Below, in pieces: positions 15,253 to 24,400 of a stretch of DNA of 64,000 nucleotides. Position numbers and translations under genes: made by a program. Within the stretch, counting starts at the first letter, position 1. Every line of letters begins with the position of its first letter. The notes under the pieces were generated by a model, which saw nothing but the letters and a program-made list of their open reading frames with translations, was not told where the DNA came from and did not search any database. Source of the DNA: Paenibacillus artemisiicola (GTDB lineage Bacteria > Bacillota > Bacilli > Paenibacillales > Paenibacillaceae); assembly GCF_017652985.1 (NCBI RefSeq), contig NZ_JAGGDJ010000029.1, positions 1-64,000 on the forward strand, read 5' to 3'.

Positions 15253-16860
15253 ATGGAAACGAAAGAGACGCCGAACGAAGTCTCGCGCAGGCAATTTCTT
15301 ACCACGGTGGGCAAGATCGGCGGCGCCGCCGCCGTATTCAGCGTCATGGGCACGATGGGTCTCCTCACCCCCCAGACGATGAAAGCGGCGGAGTACACGC
15401 CTCCTTCGAGCTGGGATCTGAAGGGCACGGGCCGCTCCGGCAAAAAGATCGTCATCCTCGGCGCGGGCCTCGCCGGCTTGACGGCCGCCTACGAGCTCGG
15501 CAAAGCCGGCTACGACTGCACGATCCTCGAAGCCCGCGCCCGGACCGGCGGCCGCAACTGGTCGGTGCGGCGCGGCACGACCGTCGCCGAGGTCGGCGGG
15601 CTGAAGCAGGTCGCCCGCTTCGACGACGGCCATTACCTGAACGCCGGCTGCATGCGGATTCCGCAATTCCACGCCACGATGGAATACTGCCGGGAGTTCG
15701 GCATCCAGATGGAGCCGTTCAACAACGTGAACGAGAGCGCCTACTATTACAACGACAACGTGCCGAGCTCCCTCACGAACACGCCCGTCCGCAAGCGCGC
15801 GGCGAAGGCCGACGCCAAAGGCTACATCAGCGAGCTGCTGGCCAAGGCGGTCAACCAGCCGGGGCTCGACCTGCCGGTGACGCCGGAGGAGAAGGACAAG
15901 ATCGTCGCCTACCTCCGTTCCGAGGGCAATCTGGACGCGGATCTCTTCTATAAGGGCTCCTCGCGCGGCGGCTACAAGGACGAACCGGGCTCGCGCCTCG
16001 ACGCCGGCGTCGTCCGCGACCCGTTCGACATGAAGGCGATCATCAACTCCGGCTTCGCGAGCTATATCAGCAGCGAATACGAGTACGACCAGCAGATGAT
16101 GATGTTCCACCCCGTCGGCGGCATCGACGCGATTCCGAAGGCGTTCGAGAAGCGGCTCGGCAACCGGATCAAGCATAACGCGGAGGTCACCGAGTTCAAG
16201 CACGTCGGCGACAAGGTGCAGGTGTCGTACGTCGACCTGCTGAGCGGCGAAGCCAAGCAGCTCGAAGCGGATTACTGCATTTGCACGATCCCGCTCTCCG
16301 TCCTGAAGACGATCAAGCACGACCTCTCGGCGGAGATGACGAAGGCGATCAACAACACCTCCTACGCGAACGCCGGCAAAATCGGCATTCAGTTCAAGCG
16401 CCGCTTCTGGGAAGAGGACGATCTCATCTTCGGCGGCAACACGCTGACGAACATGGACATCTCGTCCATCTACTACCCGCCGACGAACTATTTCGCGAAG
16501 AAGGGCGTGCTGCTCGGCTATTACGCGTTCGGCGCCAAGGCGGACAAAATCGGCGCGCTCTCCTTCAAGGACCGCGAGGCGCTCGCGCTGGCCCAAGGCT
16601 ACAAGATCCATCCGCAATACTACAGCGAATTCGAAGCGTCGTTCTCCGTCAACTGGAAGACGATCAAGTACAACATGGGCAGCTGGGTCTCGTACTCGGC
16701 GGACGACCGCAAGACGAACTATCCCGTGCTGTGCCGGCCCGACCGCCGCGTCTATCTCGCCGGCGAGCACATCAGCTACATCACGGCCTGGATGGCGGGC
16801 GCGATCGAATCCGCCCGTTCGGTCGTCACCGATATCCACGAACGCGTCATGAAAGAATAG
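15253..16860 (+). CDS. Tat-exported flavin amine/L-amino acid oxidase
   Basis: A 535-residue FAD-dependent amine oxidase. Residues 11-17 (SRRQFLT) followed by a hydrophobic stretch to about residue 45 form a classic twin-arginine signal peptide, so the folded flavoenzyme should be exported. The FAD-binding Rossmann motif is 'IVILGAGLAGLTAAYELGKA' (66-85), followed by 'EARARTGGR'. 'GCMRIP' (132-137) matches the G-x-M-R-x-P motif of L-amino acid oxidases, in which the Arg binds the substrate carboxylate. The FAD-contacting C-terminal part is 'LAGEHISYITAWMAGAIESA'. Expected reaction: L-amino acid (or amine) plus oxygen to imine plus peroxide. The start uses AAAGGAG 8 bases upstream; an earlier ATG (15157) overlaps TnrA box 2 and lacks a ribosome binding site. 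The Rid gene follows after 13 bases. Confidence 0.9.
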   Translation: METKETPNEVSRRQFLTTVGKIGGAAAVFSVMGTMGLLTPQTMKAAEYTPPSSWDLKGTGRSGKKIVILGAGLAGLTAAYELGKAGYDCTILEARARTGGRNWSVRRGTTVAEVGGLKQVARFDDGHYLNAGCMRIPQFHATMEYCREFGIQMEPFNNVNESAYYYNDNVPSSLTNTPVRKRAAKADAKGYISELLAKAVNQPGLDLPVTPEEKDKIVAYLRSEGNLDADLFYKGSSRGGYKDEPGSRLDAGVVRDPFDMKAIINSGFASYISSEYEYDQQMMMFHPVGGIDAIPKAFEKRLGNRIKHNAEVTEFKHVGDKVQVSYVDLLSGEAKQLEADYCICTIPLSVLKTIKHDLSAEMTKAINNTSYANAGKIGIQFKRRFWEEDDLIFGGNTLTNMDISSIYYPPTNYFAKKGVLLGYYAFGAKADKIGALSFKDREALALAQGYKIHPQYYSEFEASFSVNWKTIKYNMGSWVSYSADDRKTNYPVLCRPDRRVYLAGEHISYITAWMAGAIESARSVVTDIHERVMKE

Positions 16861-16873
16861 GAGGAGCCCGTCC

Positions 16874-17431
16874 ATGCCCATGAACCTGAAAATGAAAGTC
16901 GCCGCCGGCGCCGTCATCGTCTCGTGCCTGGCCGCGACCGCGAGCGTGTACGCCGCGATCACGCCGAACAAGTATCCGCTCGCCCCGATTCACGAAGCGG
17001 AATTTTACGGCAGCCCCTCCTCGTCCATCGCCAGCGCCGTCGCCATGCCGGGCGACCTCGCCACGTTCGAGACGAGCGGCACGACGCCTTCCGTCATCAA
17101 CAAGGACGGCAAGACGGTCTACGAGCGGTACGGCGACACGGAGACGCAGGGCGCCAGCGTGCTGAAGAATATCGAGAAGCAGCTGAAGGAGCAAGGGCTG
17201 TCCCTGAAGGACGTGACGTACCTGCGCGTCTATATCGCCCCGGACGCCGCGAAGGGCGGCAAGTTCGACTTCGACGGCTGGTTCGCCGCGTACGCGAAGT
17301 ACTTCAACACCAAAGACAACCCGACGAAGACCGCCCGCTCCACCGTCGGCGTCGCCGGCCTCGTCAACGCCGATTGGCTGATCGAGATCGAAGCGGTCGC
17401 CGCGTATCCGAGCAATCATAACCAAGATTAA
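16874..17431 (+). CDS. exported Rid (YjgF/YER057c/UK114) family protein
   Basis: A 185-residue protein. Residues 1-27 form a Sec-type signal peptide ending VYA. The mature part is a Rid-fold domain that ends in 'KTARSTVGVAGLVNADWLIE', then IEAVAAYP, the family signature with the catalytic Arg that holds the imine's carboxylate. Rid proteins hydrolyse reactive imines and enamines to keto acids and ammonia and are normally cytoplasmic, so a signal peptide is uncommon. Its position 13 bases after the imine-forming oxidase, with AGGAGG overlapping the oxidase stop, argues that it processes that enzyme's product outside the membrane. A TatA gene follows. Confidence 0.85.
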   Translation: MPMNLKMKVAAGAVIVSCLAATASVYAAITPNKYPLAPIHEAEFYGSPSSSIASAVAMPGDLATFETSGTTPSVINKDGKTVYERYGDTETQGASVLKNIEKQLKEQGLSLKDVTYLRVYIAPDAAKGGKFDFDGWFAAYAKYFNTKDNPTKTARSTVGVAGLVNADWLIEIEAVAAYPSNHNQD

Positions 17432-17511
17432 TCGCGTGAATCGTTAGCGCCGGACGGCCCCGCCCCATGCGGCCGGGCCGCGGCGACTACCCCCGAACGG
17501 AGAGGATAGCC

Positions 17512-17709
17512 ATGCTGCAAAACGTCGGTTTCCCCGGTTTGATGATGATTCTGGTCGTCGTGCTCATTATTTTCGGCCCGTCCAAGCTGCCCGAGCTCGG
17601 CCGCGCGGTCGGCCGCACGCTGCACGAGTTCAAGTCGTCCGCCAAGGAGCTCGTCTCGGATTCGAAGGACGACGCGGCGGACAGCAAGCCGTCGCAAGCG
17701 AACAGTTAA
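17512..17709 (+). CDS. tatA: twin-arginine translocase subunit TatA
   Basis: A 65-residue TatA/E-type protein with a short N-terminus, one transmembrane helix (about residues 6-22, 'GFPGLMMILVVVLIIFGPSKL'), the conserved FGPxxLPELGR hinge, then an amphipathic helix 'AVGRTLHEFKSSAKE' and a charged tail. TatA forms the protein-conducting assembly with TatC. GGAGAGG lies 6 bases before the ATG. It ends the oxidase-Rid operon, 80 bases after the Rid gene, and together with the divergent tatC completes a two-component (TatA/TatC) minimal translocase as in Gram-positive bacteria. Confidence 0.93.
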   Translation: MLQNVGFPGLMMILVVVLIIFGPSKLPELGRAVGRTLHEFKSSAKELVSDSKDDAADSKPSQANS

Positions 17710-17805
17710 GGCGGCGCAGGCGAGAAATTAAAGACGCGTTTGTTAAAGGCGCAGGCGAGCAGTTAAAGGCGCGTAAGCGAGCAGTTAAAGGCGCGTAAGC
17801 TAGCC
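17700..17805. repeat. degenerate 22-bp repeats starting in the tatA stop codon
   Basis: Units of the form GCGAGCAGTTAAAGGCGCGTAA recur at least three times up to 17800, two of them identical and the earlier ones degenerate. The first unit includes the tatA stop codon (AACAGTTAAGG), so the array appears to derive from the 3' end of tatA. Confidence 0.7.
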
Positions 17806-17841
17806 CAAAGTTATACGTTCCGGCTCCCCCGCGAACGCAAG

Positions 17842-17882
17842 AAAGGATCGTCCCTCCGACTGACGGCGGGACGATCCTTTTT
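17842..17882. terminator. terminator between tatA and the FtsX-type permease
   Basis: A perfect 13-bp stem (17842-17854 with 17868-17880) with a 13-base loop ends in a run of five T on the plus strand. It ends the oxidase-Rid-tatA transcript and may also act on the minus strand for the convergent ABC exporter operon. Confidence 0.8.
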
Positions 17883-17929
17883 CATGCGAAACGTTAACGG
17901 GATGAATCGCCACGCGGCCCGGGCGTCGG

Positions 17930-20542
17930 TTACGCTTCGGGCTTGCCCGGTTTGACGGCTTGCTCCCGCGCGGCTTGGACGTCGCCGCCGGCCAATCCCC
18001 GGGCAGGCGACCGGCCGGCGGCCGACCGCGCCGGCAGCGCCGAGCCCAGCGCTCCCGTGAGCACGGGCAGGACGGCGACCGCCAAAAGGCAGCCCATCTC
18101 CCGGAAAGGCAGCTGGCGGTACAGCATGGCGATCAGCAGAAGCCCGAGCGCGAACGCGACGACGCCCGCCAAGCCTCCGGCCACGGCGCCCTCCGTCAGA
18201 ATCAGCCGGCGGACGGTGCGGTTCCGCCAGCCGATCGCCTTCAGCAGCGCGATTTCCGGCTTGCGCTCGGAGACGTTCTGCCACATGAGCTCCGCCGTCG
18301 TCAGCACGGCGATCAGCAGGCAGACGCCGATCGCGAGGTAGTGGCGGAAGCCGATCTCCGCCGCGGCGTACTGGCCCAGCCAGGACGTATAGAACACGCC
18401 CTTCAGCCGGAACGTCACGAAGACGAAGAACATCAGCAGCGCCGTCGGCAGCGCCATGGACAGGACGGCCAGCAGGTTGCGCCGCCATTTGCCGGCGACA
18501 TTGGCCGCCGCGAGGCCGAGCAGGCCGCTTGCCGGCAGCAGGCGCCGGGCGGTCGAGCCGTATTCGCCCGTCCGAAGGGCCGCCAGCGGTTCGATTCGCC
18601 CGGCCTGGGCGACCGGCACGGCGGCGCCGAGCACGAACAGCCCGAACGCGCCGAGACCGGTCGCGGCGAACCGCGGCGCGGACAAGGAGGAGCCGTCCGC
18701 CCACAAGAGGCACGCCTCCATGCCCCACGTGACCAGCGCGGCGAAGAGGCCGACGCAGGCCGCTTCCAGGAGAAGCAGGCGGCGAATGCGCGACGTCCGC
18801 CAGCCGATCGCCAGCAGCACCGCGTACTCCCGCTTCCGCGCGAGGAACGAGACCATGTTCGTCGCGACCACGTACAGCACGGCGATCAGCAGGACCAGCA
18901 GCAGCATGCCGGAGAAGCCCAGCTTCACCTCGTTCACGAGCGTCAGCGCGGCGCCGAGCTTGATCCACAGCTGCTCCATCCAGCCGATCTCCGTCTGCGC
19001 GCCGCTCTTCGGCACTTGCACGAGCACCGGCTGCGGCGACGAACCGAGCATGACGTCCGCCTCCAGCCCGGTCCGCTCGCGGATCGCCTGCGCCACCCGT
19101 TCCAGCTCGGCCTGCCGAAGGTCCGACACGCCGCCTCCGTTGACCTTGACGCGCACGACGGAGATCGGCCGGTCGCCGGCGATCAGCGCGGCGGCTTCCA
19201 TCGTCGTCAGCATCGTCGGCGGGCTCGTCAGCAGGCCGAGCGGATTGCTCACCGGCTTGATCGTCGCCGGCGGGTTGGCGGGACGGCCGGCGGGATCGAA
19301 GATCAGCTTGGCCGACGGCGCCACGTACGTATCCATCGGGAACAGCGAGTCGACGTCCTTGGACACCCGGAGCTTCGCGGGATCGTACATGCCGATATAA
19401 TCGACGAATAAGCCGATTCCGTCGGCGGCGGCGTCCGGGCGATTCGGATCCTTCACGCCTTCGAACGGACGGTAATATTCCGGGAACTCGCCGCGTTCGG
19501 CAGCGTCCTGCGCGTCGAAGGCCTTCACCCGGTACGCGGCCGGCCAATGGCCGGGGTACGGGCTAACGGCAGGCTCGTAGGCTAGCGGCTTGGCCCGTAC
19601 GTTCAAAAACATAAAGTCGGGCGCGGACTGGGACGACACCAATTTCGCTTCCAATTCGGCTGTCGCCCGCTCCGGCGTGTTCTCCACCGTCACCGACTTG
19701 CTCCAAAGGGTCTTAGCATCGCCTAATATGTCTTTACCGCCGGCGGCTTTTGATATCGCCCTTAACTTCGCTTCATCCTCGGCCGTGGCATAAGGAACGT
19801 CCAGCTTCTCATACCGGTACGTGTACGTCTGACTTGCCCGCTCCTGATTACTGATCAAGATGGGGAGCTTCACGAATGAAGTTTTGCCGGCCATCGGCTG
19901 CCCGGTGACTTGGACCTGGCTCGTATCCGTCTCATTGAAGTAATGGGACGTCAGCATCGGGAGCACCGCCCGGTCAAGGCCGACCAGCTTCGCTTCCTCC
20001 GCGGGGTCGACGGCGACCAGCAGAGCCGGGTCATTGCTCCAAAGCTCCCAGACCGAATTGCCGGAAGGGCCGTTCCAAGCATAAGTCGTCTCATAGGTAG
20101 AGGCGAGGTTTTGCACGCCGTTATTCGCGGTAACCTGTTTTTTCAGCCGATAGATGCCATATTCTTTAAAATCGATGGCCCGGCCCAGATCCGTCCCGAA
20201 ATTCGCATACCCCAAGACCGCCAGCGGCGCGGCGATGCTGACCCCCGGAACCCCCTTGATCTGCTCCAGCTGCTTCATGCTGATGCCGCCGTCGATGCCG
20301 TCCTGAAAATTCGGCTCCATCAAGCCGGCCGCCTCGTCGCCGAAGCTCGTGCCGGGCGGGCGGACGGCGATGTCGTACGAGACCTGCCATTTGCGCTGCA
20401 GCGTCTCCATGACGGTGCCTTTGTTCGACTCCGTCAGGCCGTACAGGAAGCTGAGCCCGCCGCCGACGATGAAGATGCCGAGCAGCAGGATCGCCAGGCG
20501 TTCCCGGCGGCGCCGCCAGTCGGACCAGACGAAGCTCAGCAT
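17930..20542 (-). CDS. FtsX/MacB-type ABC transporter permease
   Basis: An 870-residue membrane protein with two FtsX-like modules. A first helix (about 17-36) is followed by a large extracellular domain (about 40-540). Next come a membrane block (about 545-680, 'GFSGMLLLVLLIAVLYVVATN') and a second module starting 'LLGLAAANVAGKWRRNLLAVL' with a final block that includes 'ERKPEIALLKAIGWRNRTVRRLI', the cytoplasmic motif typical of the family. Such permeases work with a LolD/MacB-like ATPase in lipoprotein, peptide or drug export, or in cell-wall hydrolase control. The ATPase gene overlaps its start by 7 bases, so the two are one transporter. The substrate is unknown. The C-terminal 25 residues are charged and cytoplasmic. 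Confidence 0.85.
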   Translation of the reverse strand: MLSFVWSDWRRRRERLAILLLGIFIVGGGLSFLYGLTESNKGTVMETLQRKWQVSYDIAVRPPGTSFGDEAAGLMEPNFQDGIDGGISMKQLEQIKGVPGVSIAAPLAVLGYANFGTDLGRAIDFKEYGIYRLKKQVTANNGVQNLASTYETTYAWNGPSGNSVWELWSNDPALLVAVDPAEEAKLVGLDRAVLPMLTSHYFNETDTSQVQVTGQPMAGKTSFVKLPILISNQERASQTYTYRYEKLDVPYATAEDEAKLRAISKAAGGKDILGDAKTLWSKSVTVENTPERATAELEAKLVSSQSAPDFMFLNVRAKPLAYEPAVSPYPGHWPAAYRVKAFDAQDAAERGEFPEYYRPFEGVKDPNRPDAAADGIGLFVDYIGMYDPAKLRVSKDVDSLFPMDTYVAPSAKLIFDPAGRPANPPATIKPVSNPLGLLTSPPTMLTTMEAAALIAGDRPISVVRVKVNGGGVSDLRQAELERVAQAIRERTGLEADVMLGSSPQPVLVQVPKSGAQTEIGWMEQLWIKLGAALTLVNEVKLGFSGMLLLVLLIAVLYVVATNMVSFLARKREYAVLLAIGWRTSRIRRLLLLEAACVGLFAALVTWGMEACLLWADGSSLSAPRFAATGLGAFGLFVLGAAVPVAQAGRIEPLAALRTGEYGSTARRLLPASGLLGLAAANVAGKWRRNLLAVLSMALPTALLMFFVFVTFRLKGVFYTSWLGQYAAAEIGFRHYLAIGVCLLIAVLTTAELMWQNVSERKPEIALLKAIGWRNRTVRRLILTEGAVAGGLAGVVAFALGLLLIAMLYRQLPFREMGCLLAVAVLPVLTGALGSALPARSAAGRSPARGLAGGDVQAAREQAVKPGKPEA

Positions 20543-21234
20543 GCGTCGTCTCCGGCAAGGCCGCGGTCGCCGACGAGGCGGCCGTCCTTGATCTCGACGA
20601 GGCGGTCCGCCCAGCGCGCGAGCTGCAGGTCATGCGTGACGAGGATGATCCCGCAGCCCGTCTCCGTCTTCAGCTCCTGCAGCAGGTCGAAGAAGCGCTC
20701 GGCGTTGCGGGAGTCGAGGTTGCCCGTCGGCTCGTCGGCCAGCAGCCAATCGGGGTCGTTGACGAGCGCCCGCGCGATTGCCACGCGCTGCTGCTCCCCG
20801 CCGGAGAGCTGCGACGGCAGCGCGTGCGCTTTGGCCCCGAGGCCCAGCCGGTCCAACAGCCGTTCGGCTTTGGCCCTCGCATCGCCGCGGCGGCGGCCGA
20901 AGAACGGCGACAGGACGTTCTCGACGGCGGTGAGCGCCGGCAGCAGATGGAAGTGCTGGAACACGAGTCCGACCCGCTCGAAGCGGAAATCCGCCAGTCG
21001 GTCCGCCTTCAACCGCGACGTGTCCGTGTCCCCGTAATACACCCTGCCCGAGGTCGGCCGGTCCAGCGTGCCGATCAAGCCGAGCAGCGTGGATTTGCCC
21101 GAGCCCGAAGCGCCGATGATCGCCGTGAATTCCTTCCGCCGAAAGGTCAAATCGATCTCGCTCAGCGCCGCCGTCGCCGCGTTCCCGCCCGCATACGTCT
21201 TCCCGATGCCGACCAGCCGAATCTCCTCGCTCAT
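20536..21234 (-). CDS. ABC transporter ATP-binding protein (LolD/MacB type)
   Basis: A 232-residue ATPase with all nucleotide-binding motifs: Walker A 'GASGSGKSTLL' (about 40-50), signature 'LSGGEQQRVAIARAL' (about 139-153), Walker B 'WLLADEPTGNLD' and the switch His in 'LVTHDL'. The 'GNLD' Walker B ending is typical of the MacB/LolD/FtsE subgroup that pairs with FtsX-type permeases. It is the first gene of a two-gene operon and overlaps the permease gene by 7 bases. GAGGGGG precedes the start. A stretch of A+T-rich DNA at 21279-21300 probably holds the promoter, but no clear -35/-10 pair was found. Confidence 0.9.
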   Translation of the reverse strand: MSEEIRLVGIGKTYAGGNAATAALSEIDLTFRRKEFTAIIGASGSGKSTLLGLIGTLDRPTSGRVYYGDTDTSRLKADRLADFRFERVGLVFQHFHLLPALTAVENVLSPFFGRRRGDARAKAERLLDRLGLGAKAHALPSQLSGGEQQRVAIARALVNDPDWLLADEPTGNLDSRNAERFFDLLQELKTETGCGIILVTHDLQLARWADRLVEIKDGRLVGDRGLAGDDAC

Positions 21235-21369
21235 GCCAAGCCCCCTCTAGACGCAATGCGCCATTTTCTTCCATCTCTTTAATATTTTAAACTTTAGCAT
21301 GGCCTCCGGACGAGCTGAATAGGCCCGAAGGCTTATTTGTAAAAAGGTGGTAAATGGCGAGCTGCGCGC

Positions 21370-21402
21370 AAAAAAAGACCTCCGATCACGATCGGTGGTC
21401 TT
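21370..21402 (-). terminator. rho-independent terminator of the SLH-protein gene
   Basis: A 13-bp stem with one mismatch (21375-21387 with 21390-21402) is followed by seven T on the minus strand. It lies 16 bases after the stop codon at 21418. Confidence 0.85.
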
Positions 21403-21417
21403 GCATGCAGCCTGGCG

Positions 21418-24400
21418 CTAAATCAGTTTCAACGCTCCCAGCAGCCGGTAGATGAGCTCGGCGCTTTCGGCGCGGGTCGTCGCTTTGGCGGCTTGGATCG
21501 GGAAGGCCTCCTTAGGCTTGACGACCCCTTCGGCCAGCAGCGCGCTTACGGCGTCCGCCGACCAGGCTTTATAGCCCGCCGATGCCGGGAACTGCTGCTT
21601 GTCCGCGGGATTCTTCGCGTACCCGCCGTAAAGCATCGCCTGGTACAAGATGCTCAGCATCTCTTGCTGCGTGATCGACTGGTTCGGACGGAAGGTGCCG
21701 TCTTCATAGCCTTTGAACAGACCGGCCTGAACGGCTGCCGATACGGCGTCGGCGTACCAGCTGCCGGCCTTCACGTCCTTGAAAGCCGCGGAGCCGGATG
21801 CCGCCGGCACGATGCCCAGCGCCTTCACGAGAATCGCCGCGGCTTCTGCGCGGGTAACTTGTCCGTCGGGCTTGAACGAGCCGTCCTCGTAGCCGTTGAT
21901 CACGAGCCTGCCCGCCAGCTGCTCGATCGCCGTCTTCGCGAAGAGTCCCGGCTTCAGGTCGTTGAAGCCGATCGTATGCGCCACGATCGCATACTGGGAA
22001 TTGCCCTTGCGATAAATCGTCGCCTTGACGCGGTCGCCGGCCTGTTCGAACGTCGCGGGTACCGGGACGATCTTGCCGGAAGCCGGATCGACCAGGACCG
22101 CCGACAGCGAGCCGAACGGCTGGCTCGGCTTGTCGAGCGTGATGACGTGGCCGATATAGCCGTCCGCTTCGCGCACCTCGGCGCTGCCTCCGGACGTAAC
22201 CTTGCGAATCGAGAAATCGTAGCGCGTGCCGACTTGCTGCAGGGACAATCCGGAGAGAAGCTGTCCGTACACCCCGTCCTGCGTCCCGGAAAGAGGAACG
22301 ATCGAGAAGACGAAAGACGCGTCGCGCGCGGTCGCGCCGGCGAGATTCAACGCCCCGACCGGTACGGTGAATCCGGCGTCGGCGCCTTGAATCTCGATCA
22401 CGGTGCCGGCGTTCTTTTGTTTGATGGCCTTCATCTGGTCGCCGCGAAGCGTCACGCGAATCTCATCCGCATCCCCGTCGACGGGAAGAACCAGGCGGAA
22501 CGGTCCGCTTCCCGCTTCGCTCAGCTTGGCTTCCAGCGCGTCATCGTTGACCGTCACGTCCGCGACGGAAGCGCCATGATCCGTTTTGGTCACTTCGGTC
22601 GTCGTCAGGCTGCCGTTCCCGGATGCCGGCGCGCCTCCGCCGCCCGGCGTGCCTCCTCCGCCAAGCGGCGAATAGTTCACGAGCGCGAGGAAGCTTTCGG
22701 CTTTACCCGGCGAAGTGACGGTTACGAACAAGTACCGTACGGCTTGGTCAAGCGTCAACCGGTCCACGGTAACGGACGTACGGCCTGCGGCAACCGTGCT
22801 CTGCCCCATGACCTCCAAGTCCAAGTCGTACACATTGACCAAATCGCCCGCCTGCAGGCCGGTAACGGTCACCGAACCGGAGCCCTGGACGTCGTTCAAG
22901 ACGGAGATTTGATCGCTTCCCGGCGCGATCGACATCTTGTCCGGAATTTCCGTCATCGTCATGCCCGGCCCGGCTTGGCCGTCTTGATCCTGGGTTTGCA
23001 CCACTAGCGTGAGCGCCCCGTTCGGAATTGCCGTTCCTTGCGGAATGGGAAGCGAATAATGCGCCGCGCCGGTCGCCTCGACTTGTCCGATCGGATTTCC
23101 GAAGTACGTGTACTCGTTTCCGAAATACACGACGTAGCGGTCGCCCGGATATTCCGCCAGCGCCTTGTCGAACGTCAGCTCCCCGCCGATCGCGTTAGGG
23201 GAAGCGTCGGTATCGTGCAGCGAGACGTTCTCCGCCAAATAATCGGCGTAATCCCACAGCCGGATGACGAGCTTGGCAGCCGGAAGCGGCTGCTGATTGT
23301 TGCCGTATTGATCCGCCGCAATGGGTACGATGCCCAGCTTCTTCACGGCCGCCGGAAGTTGCCGGTTGACGCGATAGAGATAAGAACCGTCGGACTGGCG
23401 GTCGTACGCATACACCATGTCCGTACTGACGCCGTCGACGGGATTGCCGGCCGCGTCTTCGTATTCGAGCTTGTACGCCCAGACCAAGCCGCCCTTCGGA
23501 CCCGGATGAATGGTCAAGTTGCCCGTATAGAAGCCGCCGATCGGATATTCATCGACGAAGACGGCCGACGCGGGACGCATGGCGGTTATCGTCGCGGCTT
23601 CCAGCTCGTCGAGGCCGGAGAACTTCTCCAGCGAATAGGACGCTGCCGTATCGGAGCCGCTCCTCGAGAAGAGCAGGATCGAACCGTCCGCCTTGACGAG
23701 GCCGTTCGATACCGGGTAAGGGAACGAGAAGACGGGATTGAACGTGTCCCGGTCATAGATGCCGTCGGCGGCGAGCACGAGCTTGTCCTTCGCGGCGAGC
23801 AGGCGCGCATTATAGGAACCGTCTTTATAGACGCCGTAAATCTGGTTCAGGTTCGCCGCCGATACGCGGTTGGACCCGTAATACACGTTGCTTCCGTCGA
23901 CGATGACGTCCCTGCCGGGATAGGAAAAGCCGTTCGTCGATTGCTGTAAGATCTGTCCCGTCGCCGGGTGTACTTGATACAGATCGCCGGTGGAGATATC
24001 CGTTTCGCCGATGTAAAGCGCGGATCCGTCGGGCGCCATGGCGAGCGACGGCCGGCTGAAGCTGCCGGGCCCGCGAATCGGTTCCCCGTCGGTAGAATAG
24101 ACGTCCCCGAAGCTTCCGGTCGTCGAATAAAAGGCTTTGCCGCTTCCCGCCGCGACGTCGCCCGTGAAAGACCCGGTCTCGATCTCTTGAATCGGCGCCA
24201 TGAAATTCGTCTCGCCGTTCGTATCGATCTTCGCCACGTGCGTGCTTCCCTGCAGCGTTACATAGATGACGCCGTCGCGGATATCCACGTCCGTCGGCTT
24301 CGAACCGACGTACCGGTCCGCCGCGATCGCCAGCGTGTCCGTGTCGATCTGCACGAGCCGGTTGACCTCGGGCGCGATGGCGTAGGCGTATTTCTCGTTC

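Noticed and set aside
15160..16971. A 603-codon frame antisense to the amino acid oxidase
   Set aside because: No start signal and no motif; the plus strand carries a complete oxidase with ribosome binding site and Tat signal.
17811..19547. A 578-codon minus-strand frame overlapping the FtsX-type permease
   Set aside because: It is out of frame with the permease, Arg/Gly-rich and without motifs, whereas the 870-residue frame shows membrane helices and FtsX signatures.
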